64,000 nt of DNA from Pterois miles (lineage: Eukaryota > Chordata > Actinopteri > Perciformes > Scorpaenidae), in NCBI GenBank assembly GCA_947000775.1, contig CAMQGK010000466.1:186001-250000 (forward strand), in the 5' to 3' direction. Positions 36,549 to 44,945 of this stretch are shown one piece after another. How positions within the stretch are numbered: position 1 is the stretch's first letter; every line of letters begins with the position of its first letter. The notes under the pieces were generated by a model. The model ran no database searches. It was not told the DNA's origin and was given only the letters and a program-made list of their open reading frames with translations. The translations under genes and the position numbers were made by a program.

Positions 36549-39500
36549 GTGTGTGTGCGTGCGTGCGTGCATTCCAGCATGTGGGCGTGACAGCATGAGT
36601 GTGTTTTGTGTGTCTGTGTGTAGGCATGTAGGTGTGTATGCCAGTACTCATGGTGTTTATTGAGGACAGCTCAGCCTCTGTGACCGGCTCATTAAAAGAT
36701 GCATGCTTGGCTGGTCCTCAGTCCTCTCTCCCTCTGTAGTTACTGATCTTGGCTCAGCACACAGTGCATTTTCTCCCTGCCTCAGCTCCACAATGTGACG
36801 TTCTAATATGCAGATTTACAGAACAAAAGAACATTCACGTCATTTGATTTTGTGTGATTAAGCAGTCGATGCTACCGATTGATATCTGCACATGCTCTGA
36901 GCTGAGTTAGCAAAATATATCCCACAATGTGAAATGCTGCCTTTATGTTTTCTCTAGTTCTGTTGTATGTTTTCTTGTTCATTTTCCAATTTAATTTAAC
37001 GTCTGTCTTTCTGTCTCTCAGGCACCAGTTAGCACAGACAGTGAAGACACTGATGCTTTGATAGACAATGAGCCAGACCAGCAGAATGAGGTCTGTGAGC
37101 AGACATCTGAAATTGACAGGTAGGAAAGAGGTTGCACTATAACACAATACATGACCCCCCCACACACACATAGTGTGAACTACTGACTGCATCTTTCTGT
37201 GGCTTTGTGTCCTTCATCTACCCTGATGGGAGACAGACAGGACTGTACAGGTTTAGGTGTCGTTGCTCATGTCTTGTGCTGAAGGTGTGGCTTCACATTG
37301 CAGTGATTTGATTCAAACTGAGCACACCTGCAAACAGAAGCTTCATTCTTTAGCTGTCTGACACGGAAGTCTTATAATAGGTAGCTGAAGGTGCAGTGTG
37401 GAGTGCCAAGTGCCTTTAGCGGAGCCTGTAGTGAATCCAGTTTTAGTTTGTTTGTTTGGCTTTAAATCCATCTGTGATTTGGACTTTGCAATGACAAAAC
37501 TTAAATATTCAGCATAATGGGACATGCAGTTTTCTGTTTTATAAACTTAAATCCTGTGACAGCATAACCAAATGTAGCTGCACAATGAAACGTGATAGCA
37601 AGTATTGTCAAGAGTTGAACTCTCTGTGCCCCCTTGTGGCTAATAGAGCACAACACAGAAACTCAGAAACTGGACTAAAAACTCCTGAACCTGAACTAAA
37701 AGTGTCTTTCTTCTTCTTCAGTCCAAAGCCCATCCCTGACGAGGTTCCTGAAGTCTCCCCTGAAGACACTGATGACACTGATTTCCTCAAGGAGCTTGAG
37801 CTGTCTCCATTCCCTGAGGTTGGTGATTCTTTACCTCTAAACCCCACCCCACCCCGTCCCCTTCATGATTGCTGAGAGCTGATGTCTCCGGCATCTCCTA
37901 CGAATATTAAAGGGATAGTTCGGGTGTTTTTGAAGTGGAGTTGTATGAGGTACTTATCTATAGTCGGTGTATTACCTACAATAATAGATGATGGTCGACA
38001 GTCAAGCATGGAGAAGCAGACAAGAATACCGGTACAGGAGCATGTTATGGGATAGTATTTTCCAGTATCTTTGCTTCGCCTTTTTTTTTTTTTTTAATGA
38101 CAGTCTGGCTATTTTGAAAAGAGCACAGATAAGTTTCAGTTCAGTTCCCCGTCGGAAAGGGCTGTCTGACAGCAAGATAAAGCTGTGAAAATATTCAAAA
38201 TATGGCATATAGGTGGTTAAAGTACCTTTTGCTTCTATCCCTCTTCACAGCACTGTATGTCTTTGCTCCTGTGTCGGTGCTCCTGTCTGATTCTCCAACT
38301 AAGTACAACATACAGCCCCACTTCAAAACAACTAAACTATCCCTTTAACCCATAGTTTGGTTGCTAATTTACATATATACCTGGGAAAATGCACTCTTGC
38401 TGCCTTGCTGTAGTGTGATGGTTCGTTAATATACACCGGTGAATACAGTGTGTTCTATTCATTGCTTGCTAGATTCTGTGTGTGTGTCTGTGCACAGTGC
38501 TCCGCTCCACTCCTCGACACCAGCGCACAGAAGTCGAAGGCAAGTCTGGGAAAGAGACGAAGTCGATCGCGTCCGTCACGCTCGGTCCGTGGTGGTTTGT
38601 CTCCGGTGGACAGCATGGACTGGAGGACCTGTGACTCCACAGGTTACTACTGCATCCACGATGTTATTACAGTATCCGCTCTGTTATTACAGCATCCATT
38701 CTGTTCTTACGTCAACTGTGATGTTATTACAGCATCCACAATGCTACTACTGCATCCATAATGTTATTACAACATCTATTATGTTATTACATCATCTGTG
38801 ATGTTATTACAGCATCCATAATGTTACTACTGCATCCATGATCTCATTACAGCATCCATGACGTTACTACTACATCCATAGTGTTATTACAGTGTCCATA
38901 ATGTCATGAAGTCTACATGAAGGGCTACAACTGAGCACAGTGTTTTTCTGCATCTCAGAATAAACAAGCGAACACATGCGCTCCATGTGGAAAACAGTAA
39001 TCGAAATGTTGATTTACTGCATGTTCTGATCCGTTAAAGTATATCTGTTTTTAGATGGAAACGAGGCATCTTCTAAGCAAAGGGAGTCAGACTCTGAGGA
39101 GCAGCCTAAACCTCCCACCTCTCAGAGAGTCCCCATGTTCCCTGGTTTGAGCCCTGCAGCCTTAATTGTAAGTTCTCCTAGAGTTTGAGGAGAACTCAAG
39201 TATACTATGTTTTCCAGTTTTCATAATACATGATAAACATGATACAAATTTGAGGTGAGTAAAGTGTCCTCAACTTTTCCCCCCAGGCTCAGATAAAAAA
39301 GAGAACAGGTGGAGGAGGAAGTGGGGGAGGAGAGGAAGACAAGGGAAGAGAAGAGAAGGAAAGTGAAAATGAGGTAACATCACCATCTTCCTCACAACTG
39401 TCCCGCTCTCCTCGCTCTGCCGCTCATCTCGCGGGGGCGGCACGGGTGCTGCCACCCATAGGTGGACCAATGGACGGAGGGTGAGAAAATGAGCATGACA

Positions 39501-39673
39501 TTGCCCAAAAAAACCATAAAAATTATCAGAAAATTATTGTTAGGAATACGTTTCAATCATGACATTCCTCTGACGTTTGACTCTGTGTGTCATTCAGTGG
39601 CGGCTCCTCTCCCGCTTGGCTGAAAGAACTGAAATCTAAGAAGCGCCTGAGTCAGTATGACGGCGAGGCTTAG
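21564..39673 (+). CDS. kiaa1671: KIAA1671-like gene, complete main isoform: tankyrase-1-binding C-terminal domain protein (8 coding exons)
   Basis: Eight coding exons join in phase to a 1,472-residue protein. Residues 1-490 are Pro/Ser/Lys-rich and probably disordered (LAPKPLLAPKPFSL near the start; RNRLSMELTSKFESGG near 210). Residues about 495-1065 are almost only Glu, Arg, Lys, Gln and Met, a predicted single alpha-helix or coiled coil. A repeated DDFSV motif follows. The last 100 residues hold RVPMFPGLSPAALIAQIKKR and end SSPAWLKELKSKKRLSQYD. That pair of motifs is the signature of the tankyrase-binding-protein C-terminal domain shared by TNKS1BP1 and KIAA1671. The neighbouring crybb3 supports KIAA1671, as in human 22q11.23. 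The biochemical role is poorly defined; TNKS1BP1 binds tankyrase and affects actin and DNA damage responses. Human KIAA1671 is about 330 residues longer, so the disordered part has diverged. Confidence 0.85.
23079..23400 (+). mobile_element. hAT-like element family F, copy 2
   Basis: Starts TAGGGCTGTCAATCGATTAA and continues with 'catgggagtgggcaaatatg' and 'tgtccagaaaccctcata', shared with 9972-11044 (inverted) and 39900-40260. It lies in intron 2, which otherwise (22574-25728) shows no coding segment. Confidence 0.6.
24465..25610. repeat. Inverted pair of 'atgctaagctaagctaac' repeat pieces
   Basis: The segment near 24470-24560 ('gtttaacttagcataaagac', 'cctagcttggctctgtcc') is the approximate reverse complement of 25488-25580 ('ggacagagccaggttag', 'gtctttatgctaagctaagc'). 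The arms are about 1 kb apart. A further relative lies at 29640-29730. Together they look like the two ends of one diverged element or two opposed copies. Confidence 0.5.
25729..28414 (+). CDS. kiaa1671: KIAA1671-like giant helical exon
   Basis: 2,686 bases encoding residues 337-1232. The acceptor is 'cttctgcag' and the donor GAGGAG|gtaaat. After about 150 polar residues comes a run of roughly 570 residues of mostly E/R/K/Q/M. Two copies of a unit containing EWEKEWVKKTE and MWQRQKEED are followed by three related units containing RLRQEEREKERLREEAMERE. The exon then gives DDFSVRTPLIKVDFDDFSVK, a conserved-looking motif pair, and an acidic Glu-rich end. SVKRRSVRFGVVE near residue 440 contains RSVRF, which fits the RVxF protein phosphatase 1 docking pattern. 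The nucleotide run is AGAG/GAGG-rich, so long open frames on other frames and the opposite strand are artefacts. Confidence 0.93.
28415..32400. other. Intron of the KIAA1671-like gene; upstream region of a possible internal promoter
   Basis: No homologous exon seen. Contents: a 'cttagcttaatttagcttgg' repeat piece near 29640-29730, a (TG)16 tract at 30701-30732 and a (CA)31 tract at 31327-31388. A stretch at 31680-31875 ends 'catgaaaagag|gtaatc' and could be a non-coding exon of the internal-promoter transcript, which is a guess. Confidence 0.5.
31327..31388 (+). repeat. (CA)31 microsatellite
   Basis: Uninterrupted CA dinucleotide tract about 1 kb upstream of the possible internal first exon. 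Confidence 0.95.
32434..32739 (+). CDS. kiaa1671: Possible alternative first coding exon of the KIAA1671-like gene
   Basis: An ATG in CTCAACCATGC context (A at -3) opens a 102-codon frame starting MQYFGGKLSAAQLQVAGWVG. An amphipathic segment (VRRSLQGALELVWG) is followed by a Glu-rich stretch and a basic Arg/Ser-rich stretch (RSFARRSRRSLRRFSVRSR), ending ...TTETCS. The donor TGTTCT|gtaagag is strong and in phase 0, matching the phase-0 acceptor at 37022. Splicing would give a protein of about 342 residues that keeps the C-terminal domain without the long helix. I do not recognise this N-terminus. Codon use and the strong donor argue for a real exon; transcript evidence is lacking. Confidence 0.55.
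34033..34094 (+). repeat. (TG)31 microsatellite
   Basis: Continuous TG tract in an intron of the KIAA1671-like gene. A further imperfect (GT)n with GC interruptions lies at 36511-36570. Confidence 0.95.
34775..35480 (+). repeat. Probable dispersed repeat with 'gccagcagggggcgactcc' start
   Basis: Contains a CTCF-like core (34788-34804) followed by 'ctctggttgcaaaaagaag', a string I know as a frequent fish repeat. No second copy in this window. The region shows no coding segment. Confidence 0.45.
35588..35755 (+). mobile_element. tRNA-derived SINE (second SINE family)
   Basis: 'gatagcccacttggcagagt' resembles a pol III box A and 'tggtttgaaactgatcc' a decayed box B. A pyrimidine-rich body and an A-rich end ('aaataaaggcaaaaaaaa') follow. 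Plus orientation in an intron of the KIAA1671-like gene. Confidence 0.7.
37022..37119 (+). CDS. kiaa1671: KIAA1671-like exon after the long intron
   Basis: Acidic segment APVSTDSEDTDALIDNEPDQ followed by QNEVCEQTSEID. The acceptor is 'tgtctctcag' and the donor GACAG|gtagga. Its phase-0 start accepts both the giant helical exon and the internal first exon at 32434. Confidence 0.85.
37722..37818 (+). CDS. kiaa1671: KIAA1671-like exon, acidic linker
   Basis: Encodes PKPIPDEVPEVSPEDTDDTD, then FLKELELSPFPE. The acceptor is 'ttcttcttcag'. The donor GAG|gttggt is weaker than the others, so the exon end is slightly less certain, but phase 0 joins the next exon correctly. Confidence 0.8.
37907..38348. 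mobile_element. TTAA-flanked MITE with about 35-bp terminal inverted repeats
   Basis: The left end TTAAAGGGATAGTTCGGGTG continues 'tttttgaagtgg'. The right end 'ccacttcaaaacaactaaac' continues 'tatccctttaa'. These are near-perfect inverted repeats bounded by TTAA. The 442-bp element has no coding capacity and sits wholly inside an intron. Confidence 0.85.
38498..38642 (+). CDS. kiaa1671: KIAA1671-like exon, basic SR-like segment
   Basis: Encodes APLLDTSAQKSKASLGKRRS, then RSRPSRSVRGGLSPVDSMDW. The motif LLDT...KSKASLGKRR parallels the ILDS...RSRANLGRKR region of TNKS1BP1. The donor CCACAG|gttact lies at the edge of a 20-bp tandem repeat array. Confidence 0.87.
38643..38905 (+). repeat. 20-bp minisatellite abutting a splice donor
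   Basis: About 13 diverged units of the type 'tgttattacagcatccataa'. The array begins directly at the exon donor. Units differ by point changes only and keep a regular period of 20. Confidence 0.9.
39055..39167 (+). CDS. kiaa1671: KIAA1671-like exon, start of the tankyrase-binding-type C-terminal domain
   Basis: Encodes NEASSKQRESDSEEQPKPPT and then SQRVPMFPGLSPAALI. FPGLSPxAL is the hallmark shared with TNKS1BP1. Acceptor 'ctgtttttag', donor ATT|gtaagt. Confidence 0.93.
39287..39480 (+). CDS. kiaa1671: KIAA1671-like penultimate exon
   Basis: Encodes AQIKKRTGGGGSGGG, a charged stretch, then a Ser/Arg/Ala-rich stretch ending VLPPIGGPMDGG. The acceptor is 'ttccccccag' and the donor GGAGG|gtgaga. 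The middle is low-complexity, a linker within the C-terminal domain. Confidence 0.9.
39598..39673 (+). CDS. kiaa1671: KIAA1671-like last coding exon
   Basis: Encodes GGSSPAWLKELKSKKRLSQY, then DGEA and the stop TAG. SSPxWLxxLKxKK is the terminal motif of TNKS1BP1-type proteins. An AATAAA at 41848-41853 is a possible but distant poly(A) signal. Confidence 0.93.
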
Positions 39674-39899
39674 CCAGACGCAGGTGAGCAATAATGATGA
39701 TTTAAATATATTTTTTATTATATATATTTTATTATATTTTTTATTTATTTAAATATTAATTTAAAAAGAAATATTTAAAAAGAAAAATTTAAATATTATA
39801 AAGAGCTGTGCTCTTTCCTTGTGATCGACATGGGAGCAAGGCGCCTATTGTTTTTGGGTACTTTAGAGTCAGTATAACACAAGTCAAATGTCCTCTGAC

Positions 39900-40260
39900 A
39901 TTTATTACATTTTTGTAAAATCAATTAAAATATTTAATCATGATTAATCGCAAATTAATCACACATTTCTATCTGTTCAAAATGTACCTTAAAGGGAGAT
40001 GTGTCAAGTATTTAATACTCTTATCAACATGGGAGTGGGCAAATATGCTGCTTATTGCAAATATATGTATAGAATTATTATTGGAAATCAGTTAATGACA
40101 CAAAACAATGACAAATATTGCCCAGAAACCCTCACAGGTACTGCATTTAACATAAAAAATATGCTCCAATCATATCATGGCAAACTGCAGCCCAACCATA
40201 CTTTCATATGATGCCAGTATCTTCACTCTCGCTTTAAAACTGAGTCAACTACAACCTAAA
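39900..40260 (+). repeat. hAT-like element family F, copy 3
   Basis: Shares 'atcaacatgggagtgggcaa', 'cagaaaccctcacaggtact' and 'tgattaatcgcaa' with 9972-11044 (inverted) and 23079-23400. Intergenic, downstream of the KIAA1671-like gene. Confidence 0.6.
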
Positions 40261-42017
40261 ATCACAAGCTGCATTAATAGATAGAACCCTTAGAACCCAT
40301 TCATATTCGCATATCTTGAGGTCAGCACACGGCACCCCTTCGTGGTGGTAGGAGATGCACCAGGCTTTCCATTAACTACAATGTAAACCTATCTGCAGCT
40401 ACAGTAAACGCACAGAGAAAGTGCTGTTTGTTTGTACAATCAGCTGCTTGTTCATGTTCTGTGTTCACAACTTCATGTCACATTTTGTATCACCGTAGTC
40501 ATTTTAAGCCCAACTATGTTATTTTTGTATGTCACAACATTAACCACGTGTTTACTGCGCCGGAAACTGCGAGGAGTTGGGATAACAGCATGTTGGATAC
40601 ACATATAAGATAATCCAGTGGTTGCTATATGTGTTTGAAAAGCATCTTTTGGATGACTTTTCTATTTAGCAACAGAATTCTGATACTGGCATTAACAACA
40701 AGCACATTAAAACTTTCATAACCCCTGAATTGCTCGTCATGTGTCGAGCATTATGCAGGACTTAACAGGATGAGCCATAGAGGAGCGTTGAGCACGAACA
40801 TTATGACATTTTTTGACATCTGGCTTACTTATACCCTGGATTACTGTAGGAGTGAAAGCATTATTTAAAAAGACTAATGTGCTTGTGAGTCATAATGCAA
40901 GACAGCTGAATAGGTTTGCGATATTAGAAAGTGAATGGTTTGAACTCTCCGGCAATGCTGTCAGGAACGCTTGAGTTATTTAATGGGACTGTATAATAAG
41001 CCGACAGCAAAGACAAAAACAGGGAGTGGGCCAAGCTTTCTCCTATCATGATTTAGTCTGCACAGTGGTTAAAGACATCCCCATTGTGCCTGAATGCAGT
41101 TTGCGCTGCTTGAATTGCAGCTATATTTTGCTCTTACCTTTATATACAGCTACAGTAAGTGAACAGGACATGTCGATGTAACAGGGTTGTGGATTCGAGT
41201 GCCACTCCATGCTGAAAATGAATGCACTCATGGTAGTGTAGAGTACTTACAGATAAACCCATCCAACAAATGTGATAAAATATATTACATAAAGTCTGTG
41301 ATTTTAACCTTTTCTCCCTCTCGTTCCCTTCAGTAGACGCTGTGCCTTTGCTGTTCAGCAAGAATAAATCCATCTCAGCTGCTGCTGACAGGCACCTCGC
41401 CACAATTGCTCCATTTTCCATTTTGAGTGCCTTATTTTGGACCTTTACTGAGATATGCAGGAGGAGAATTCAGGCTTTTTGCTGAAGGTAGAAGCCATCG
41501 GGAACCTTTTTGGCTTGTAAATGAAATAAGGTGCCAAGGTTATGTGCCAAGACTGTGATGTTTTAATGCCAAGTACATGTTTTTATCTACTGCTGTACAA
41601 AGGCTCAGTGGAATTTAGAGCAAAGCCATGGACTGTCTTGTTGATTGAATGTGTTAGTCCAAGGACTGATGACACTAGGCCTTCAGCAGGGTATCTACCT
41701 TCACACATATGTACAGAAAATACTGAATATAAATATGGATTGCACCTTGTGTGTGTTTAGTTTAAATTGTACAAAAAACATTTTACATTATCTTTCCATT
41801 CACAGATCGTCTCAAGTAAACCTTTAAGCACTTTAAGAAAACAATATAATAAATTACCATCCATATAGTACATCTCAGCAATAGAATCATAAAATACCTA
41901 AACTGTAGTAATGCGGTCAAGGGAATTTTTCTGTTTGTTACACCATGAATGTCTGTCTTTTCTTCTTCAGGTCCACAAAACTTAAAAATGAACTTCCAGG
42001 CTTTTATTAAAATGCCC

Positions 42018-42480
42018 AATAGAGTGCTGCAGGAATGAGTCCTAAAACCCAGGACTTCCTTTGTCTCAGAGACAGTGGGTTTTTTAATGAGTTTTTAGAT
42101 TGATGCCTGAAATAAGATCTGTGGTTAACACAAAGATTGTGATGTGTGGTTCTGCGATATAAAATATGCCAGTAAATACCCACTCATGACTTTCAAAGCT
42201 TTCACATGTCTCGAAAAAAGGCAGTTGCTAACAAGTGGCTAATTGAGACTACTAAATGTCACCACGCCGACTCGTCCGCCTTTAGCTTAGTGATGATGAC
42301 GTGAAGTCATGCGACAGTGACATAGTTTGTTTATAGTATCATATCAGTAAGTATCATAACCATTTGTTTGCCACAAATCCCACTGGCTTTTTTCGAGGGA
42401 CTCCAGGGCAATGTGAACTTCCTGGTTGGCCTACAAAAATATGCCATCCCTGCAGCACTTAATAGCTGGTTAAGATATCA
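42018..42480 (+). repeat. Dispersed repeat family K, copy 3
   Basis: 'gtgctgcaggaatgagtcct' matches the left part of the copy at 7502. 'gcctgaaataagatctgtgg' matches the copy at 13010. No coding capacity. The rest of 39674-44310 holds no gene I can support. Confidence 0.65.
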
Positions 42481-42794
42481 AGTCATTTGGGAGGAAACTT
42501 TGAGCGGTAACAGAATCAGGAAGTGAGTTTCTAAAAATCTTAAACCCAGAAGAATGCAATCATCTGCTCTCGATGCTTTTATGTGCCTTTTCAATGTTAA
42601 AGAGTGACTCAATGCTGTAATCATTTATGATCAACATACTGTATGATAGGAGGAAATTGAGGGAAATTTATTAAATCTTTTTTATGAAACGCATTTGAGT
42701 GTGTGTTTTTGATGGGGAAATTTGCACACCCTTCCTTTTTTTTAGAAGGGTAGGGGATGTTCAGGGGTATATTAAAAGTCAGCAGTATATGTGA

Positions 42795-44015
42795 CTGAAG
42801 ATTGATTTGCGATGCAGCTCAGTACTATCTGTCAAGTGATTCCAGTCATTAATAAGAAATAAAAAAAATATGAATATCAATTGGGGGCTGCACGGTGGTG
42901 CAGTGGTTAGCACTGTTGCCTCACAGCAAGAGGGTCGCAGGTTCGATTCCAGCTTGCGGCTCTTCTGTGTGGAGTTTGCATGTTCTCCCTGTGTAAGCGT
43001 AGGTTTTCTCCGGGTACTCCGGCTTCCTCCCACTGCCAAAGACATGCTGTTTAGGTTAATTGATGACTCTAAATTGCCCGTAGGTGTGGATGTGAGTGTG
43101 AATGGTTGTCTGTCTATATGTTGTCTGTCTCTATGTGCCCTGCGATGGACTGGCGATCTGTCCAGGGTGTCCCCTGCCTTCGCCCAATGCCAGCTGGGAT
43201 TGGCTCCAGCCCCCCGCGACCCCTAACGGGATAAGCGGTTGACGATGAATGAATGAATGAGTGAATGAATATCAATTTAAAATTAATTGTGAAAGTGTAT
43301 TAACTTTATGATGGAATTATATGACCATCCCCATGTTCTTTTATGTCTTGGGTTGATACCATTTGTACACATCTTTGTTACACAGATTTGATGCTAAATT
43401 GTACCATTTTACCACTTCAGAATTGATAAATTAAATACCACACTAAGACCTTGAGGAAGACCAAAGGGAAAAAAGCTGTAATTTGTTTTCAAAAACCTTT
43501 GGCATTTGGACATTTCTGAGAGAATTACATTTTTCTGTGATTGGATGGTGAACACTTCTGTTAGGGAAACTACTCAGAAACCCCCTTATTTCAATCTACC
43601 GAGGACAGCCATCCATCCTAGAGGTCACCACCATGTTATACAGTGAGGTCAAATTTAAAAAGGTGTCAATACAATGAAATGGCTATTTTTGGGACTAAAA
43701 TCATCACACATGAATGCAACGGAGCTCATTGAATCATCCAGAGTCTCAGCTTTACAGTCATACCTGATGTATGTAATTAATAAAAGACTGTTTAGGGACC
43801 CCAGTATGTAGAAATATTAAAACACATCATTTTTAGAAAAGGCGAAATTGATACATTTGTACTGCATGTTAAAAACTATTGTTTTTTGCACAAAACTACA
43901 TGTGATTATCATAAAGTGGGCATGTCTGTAAAGGGAAAACTTGTGGGTACCCATAGAACCCATTTTCGTTCAAATATCCTGAGGTCAGAGGTCAAGAGGC
44001 CACGCCAGTTTTTCA
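42795..44015. mobile_element. piggyBac-like MITE, copy B, carrying a nested SINE
   Basis: The left part ('tgaagattgatttgcgatg', 'cattaataagaaataaa') and the right part ('gggttgataccatttg' to 'aagaggccacgccag') align with copy A at 19496-20577 in the same order, with the SINE at 42883-43265 in between. The TTAA ends are not preserved. Confidence 0.65.
42883..43265 (+). mobile_element. Full-length tRNA-headed SINE with 12-bp target-site duplication
   Basis: The head GGTGGTGCAGTGGTTAGCAC (box-A-like) is followed by box-B-like GGTTCGATTCC and the body through 'gccagctgggattggctcc'. The tail is (GAAT)n. The direct repeats TGAATATCAATT at 42871-42882 and 43266-43277 are identical, the mark of target-primed reverse transcription and a recent event. 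Confidence 0.92.
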
Positions 44016-44311
44016 TCACCAAAATGTAGCCCAATGGATGCAGCTTTTTGGGAGCTGAATGAAGAGAAAGGTAAAGAAAGAGATAGAAGACAGGAAACGG
44101 GTGCAAGATAGCTGGGTGGGGCCAATACTGCTGAGTGAGACTGATCTCTGTTCATTCTCTTGGCTGGCAGTCAGTGGGTGTGCCCACTATAGGATCATGG
44201 TCAGGATGGCAGCATGATGGGCAGAGCCGGGCAGCGTTTGCCAGTGTGCCAGGAGCAGAGGGGCAAGCCTATTGAGAAGCAGTGTGATGGACACAATGGG
44301 CACGACAGACT

Positions 44312-44362
44312 TGCTGCATCAACAGGCTTTTTGCTGCTGTGGTCAGAAATAAACCATAAATA
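44312..44362 (+). promoter_or_regulatory. crybb3: crybb3 core promoter: MARE-like site and TATA box
   Basis: TGCTGCATCAACA (44312-44324) matches 10 of 13 bases of the Maf recognition element TGCTGACTCAGCA. A second half-site TTTGCTGCTG follows at 44330-44339. ATAAATA (44356-44362) is a TATA box about 30 bases before the expected start of transcription. Maf factors acting just upstream of a TATA box are the usual drivers of lens crystallin genes. Confidence 0.55.
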
Positions 44363-44389
44363 CCCCCGCTGGCCTCCACCAACCGCTCG

Positions 44390-44506
44390 CCAGGCCTCCA
44401 CACCCACACACACCCTCACACTGAGACAGACAGGAAAGAAAGAAAAGAAAGAGGAAAGACAGAGTGCGTGGCTTGTACGTGGTGCAGTGAAGCACAAGCC
44501 ATTCAG
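44390..44506 (+). other. crybb3: crybb3 non-coding first exon (probable)
   Basis: A stretch ending 'caagccattcag|gtaaaa' follows the TATA box. A short untranslated first exon is usual for beta-crystallin genes. The 5' end is estimated from TATA spacing. Confidence 0.5.
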
Positions 44507-44870
44507 GTAAAAAGTTCATCCCTCTCTCCAACAGGCCTTTCTCTTTTCCTCTCTCCCTGTCTCATCCTCTATCTACAGCCAAATGCTTGCTTCTTAATTA
44601 GCATTTTGTGTGTGCACTATTAATGTCTTATTCTAATGGACACAACTAGGATTTGAGTGAAATAAACAGATAAAATTGTGCAAATATCTTGCTGATTTAT
44701 TAGATTTGTTAACAACAATACCATAATCCTACCTGTGACCATGTTTTAAAATTTAATAATGCAGTAAACACTATTTTCCTCTATAAATTCAACAACTTAC
44801 AAATAAAAACTGTCTAATGTTGGCACTTATAGCATTAAGCAGTGCAATTTCTGTTCTTTGTAGAGGCAAA

Positions 44871-44945
44871 ATGACAGACCAGCAGGGGACCCCAGACCAG
44901 CTGCCTGCAGAGAAGGGCCAAGGAGGGGCTGGAGCCACATATAAG
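44871..44945 (+). CDS. crybb3: crybb3 coding exon 1 (N-terminal arm)
   Basis: 25 residues from MTDQQGTPDQ to GATYK, preceded by acceptor 'ttctttgtag' and a 7-base leader. The flexible arm length and the Tyr-Lys end resemble CRYBB3. Donor AAG|gtacct. Confidence 0.93.

Noticed and set aside
38643..38905. Regular 20-bp repeats that could suggest a CRISPR array
   Set aside because: Units are head-to-tail without unique spacers, in a vertebrate intron; it is a minisatellite.
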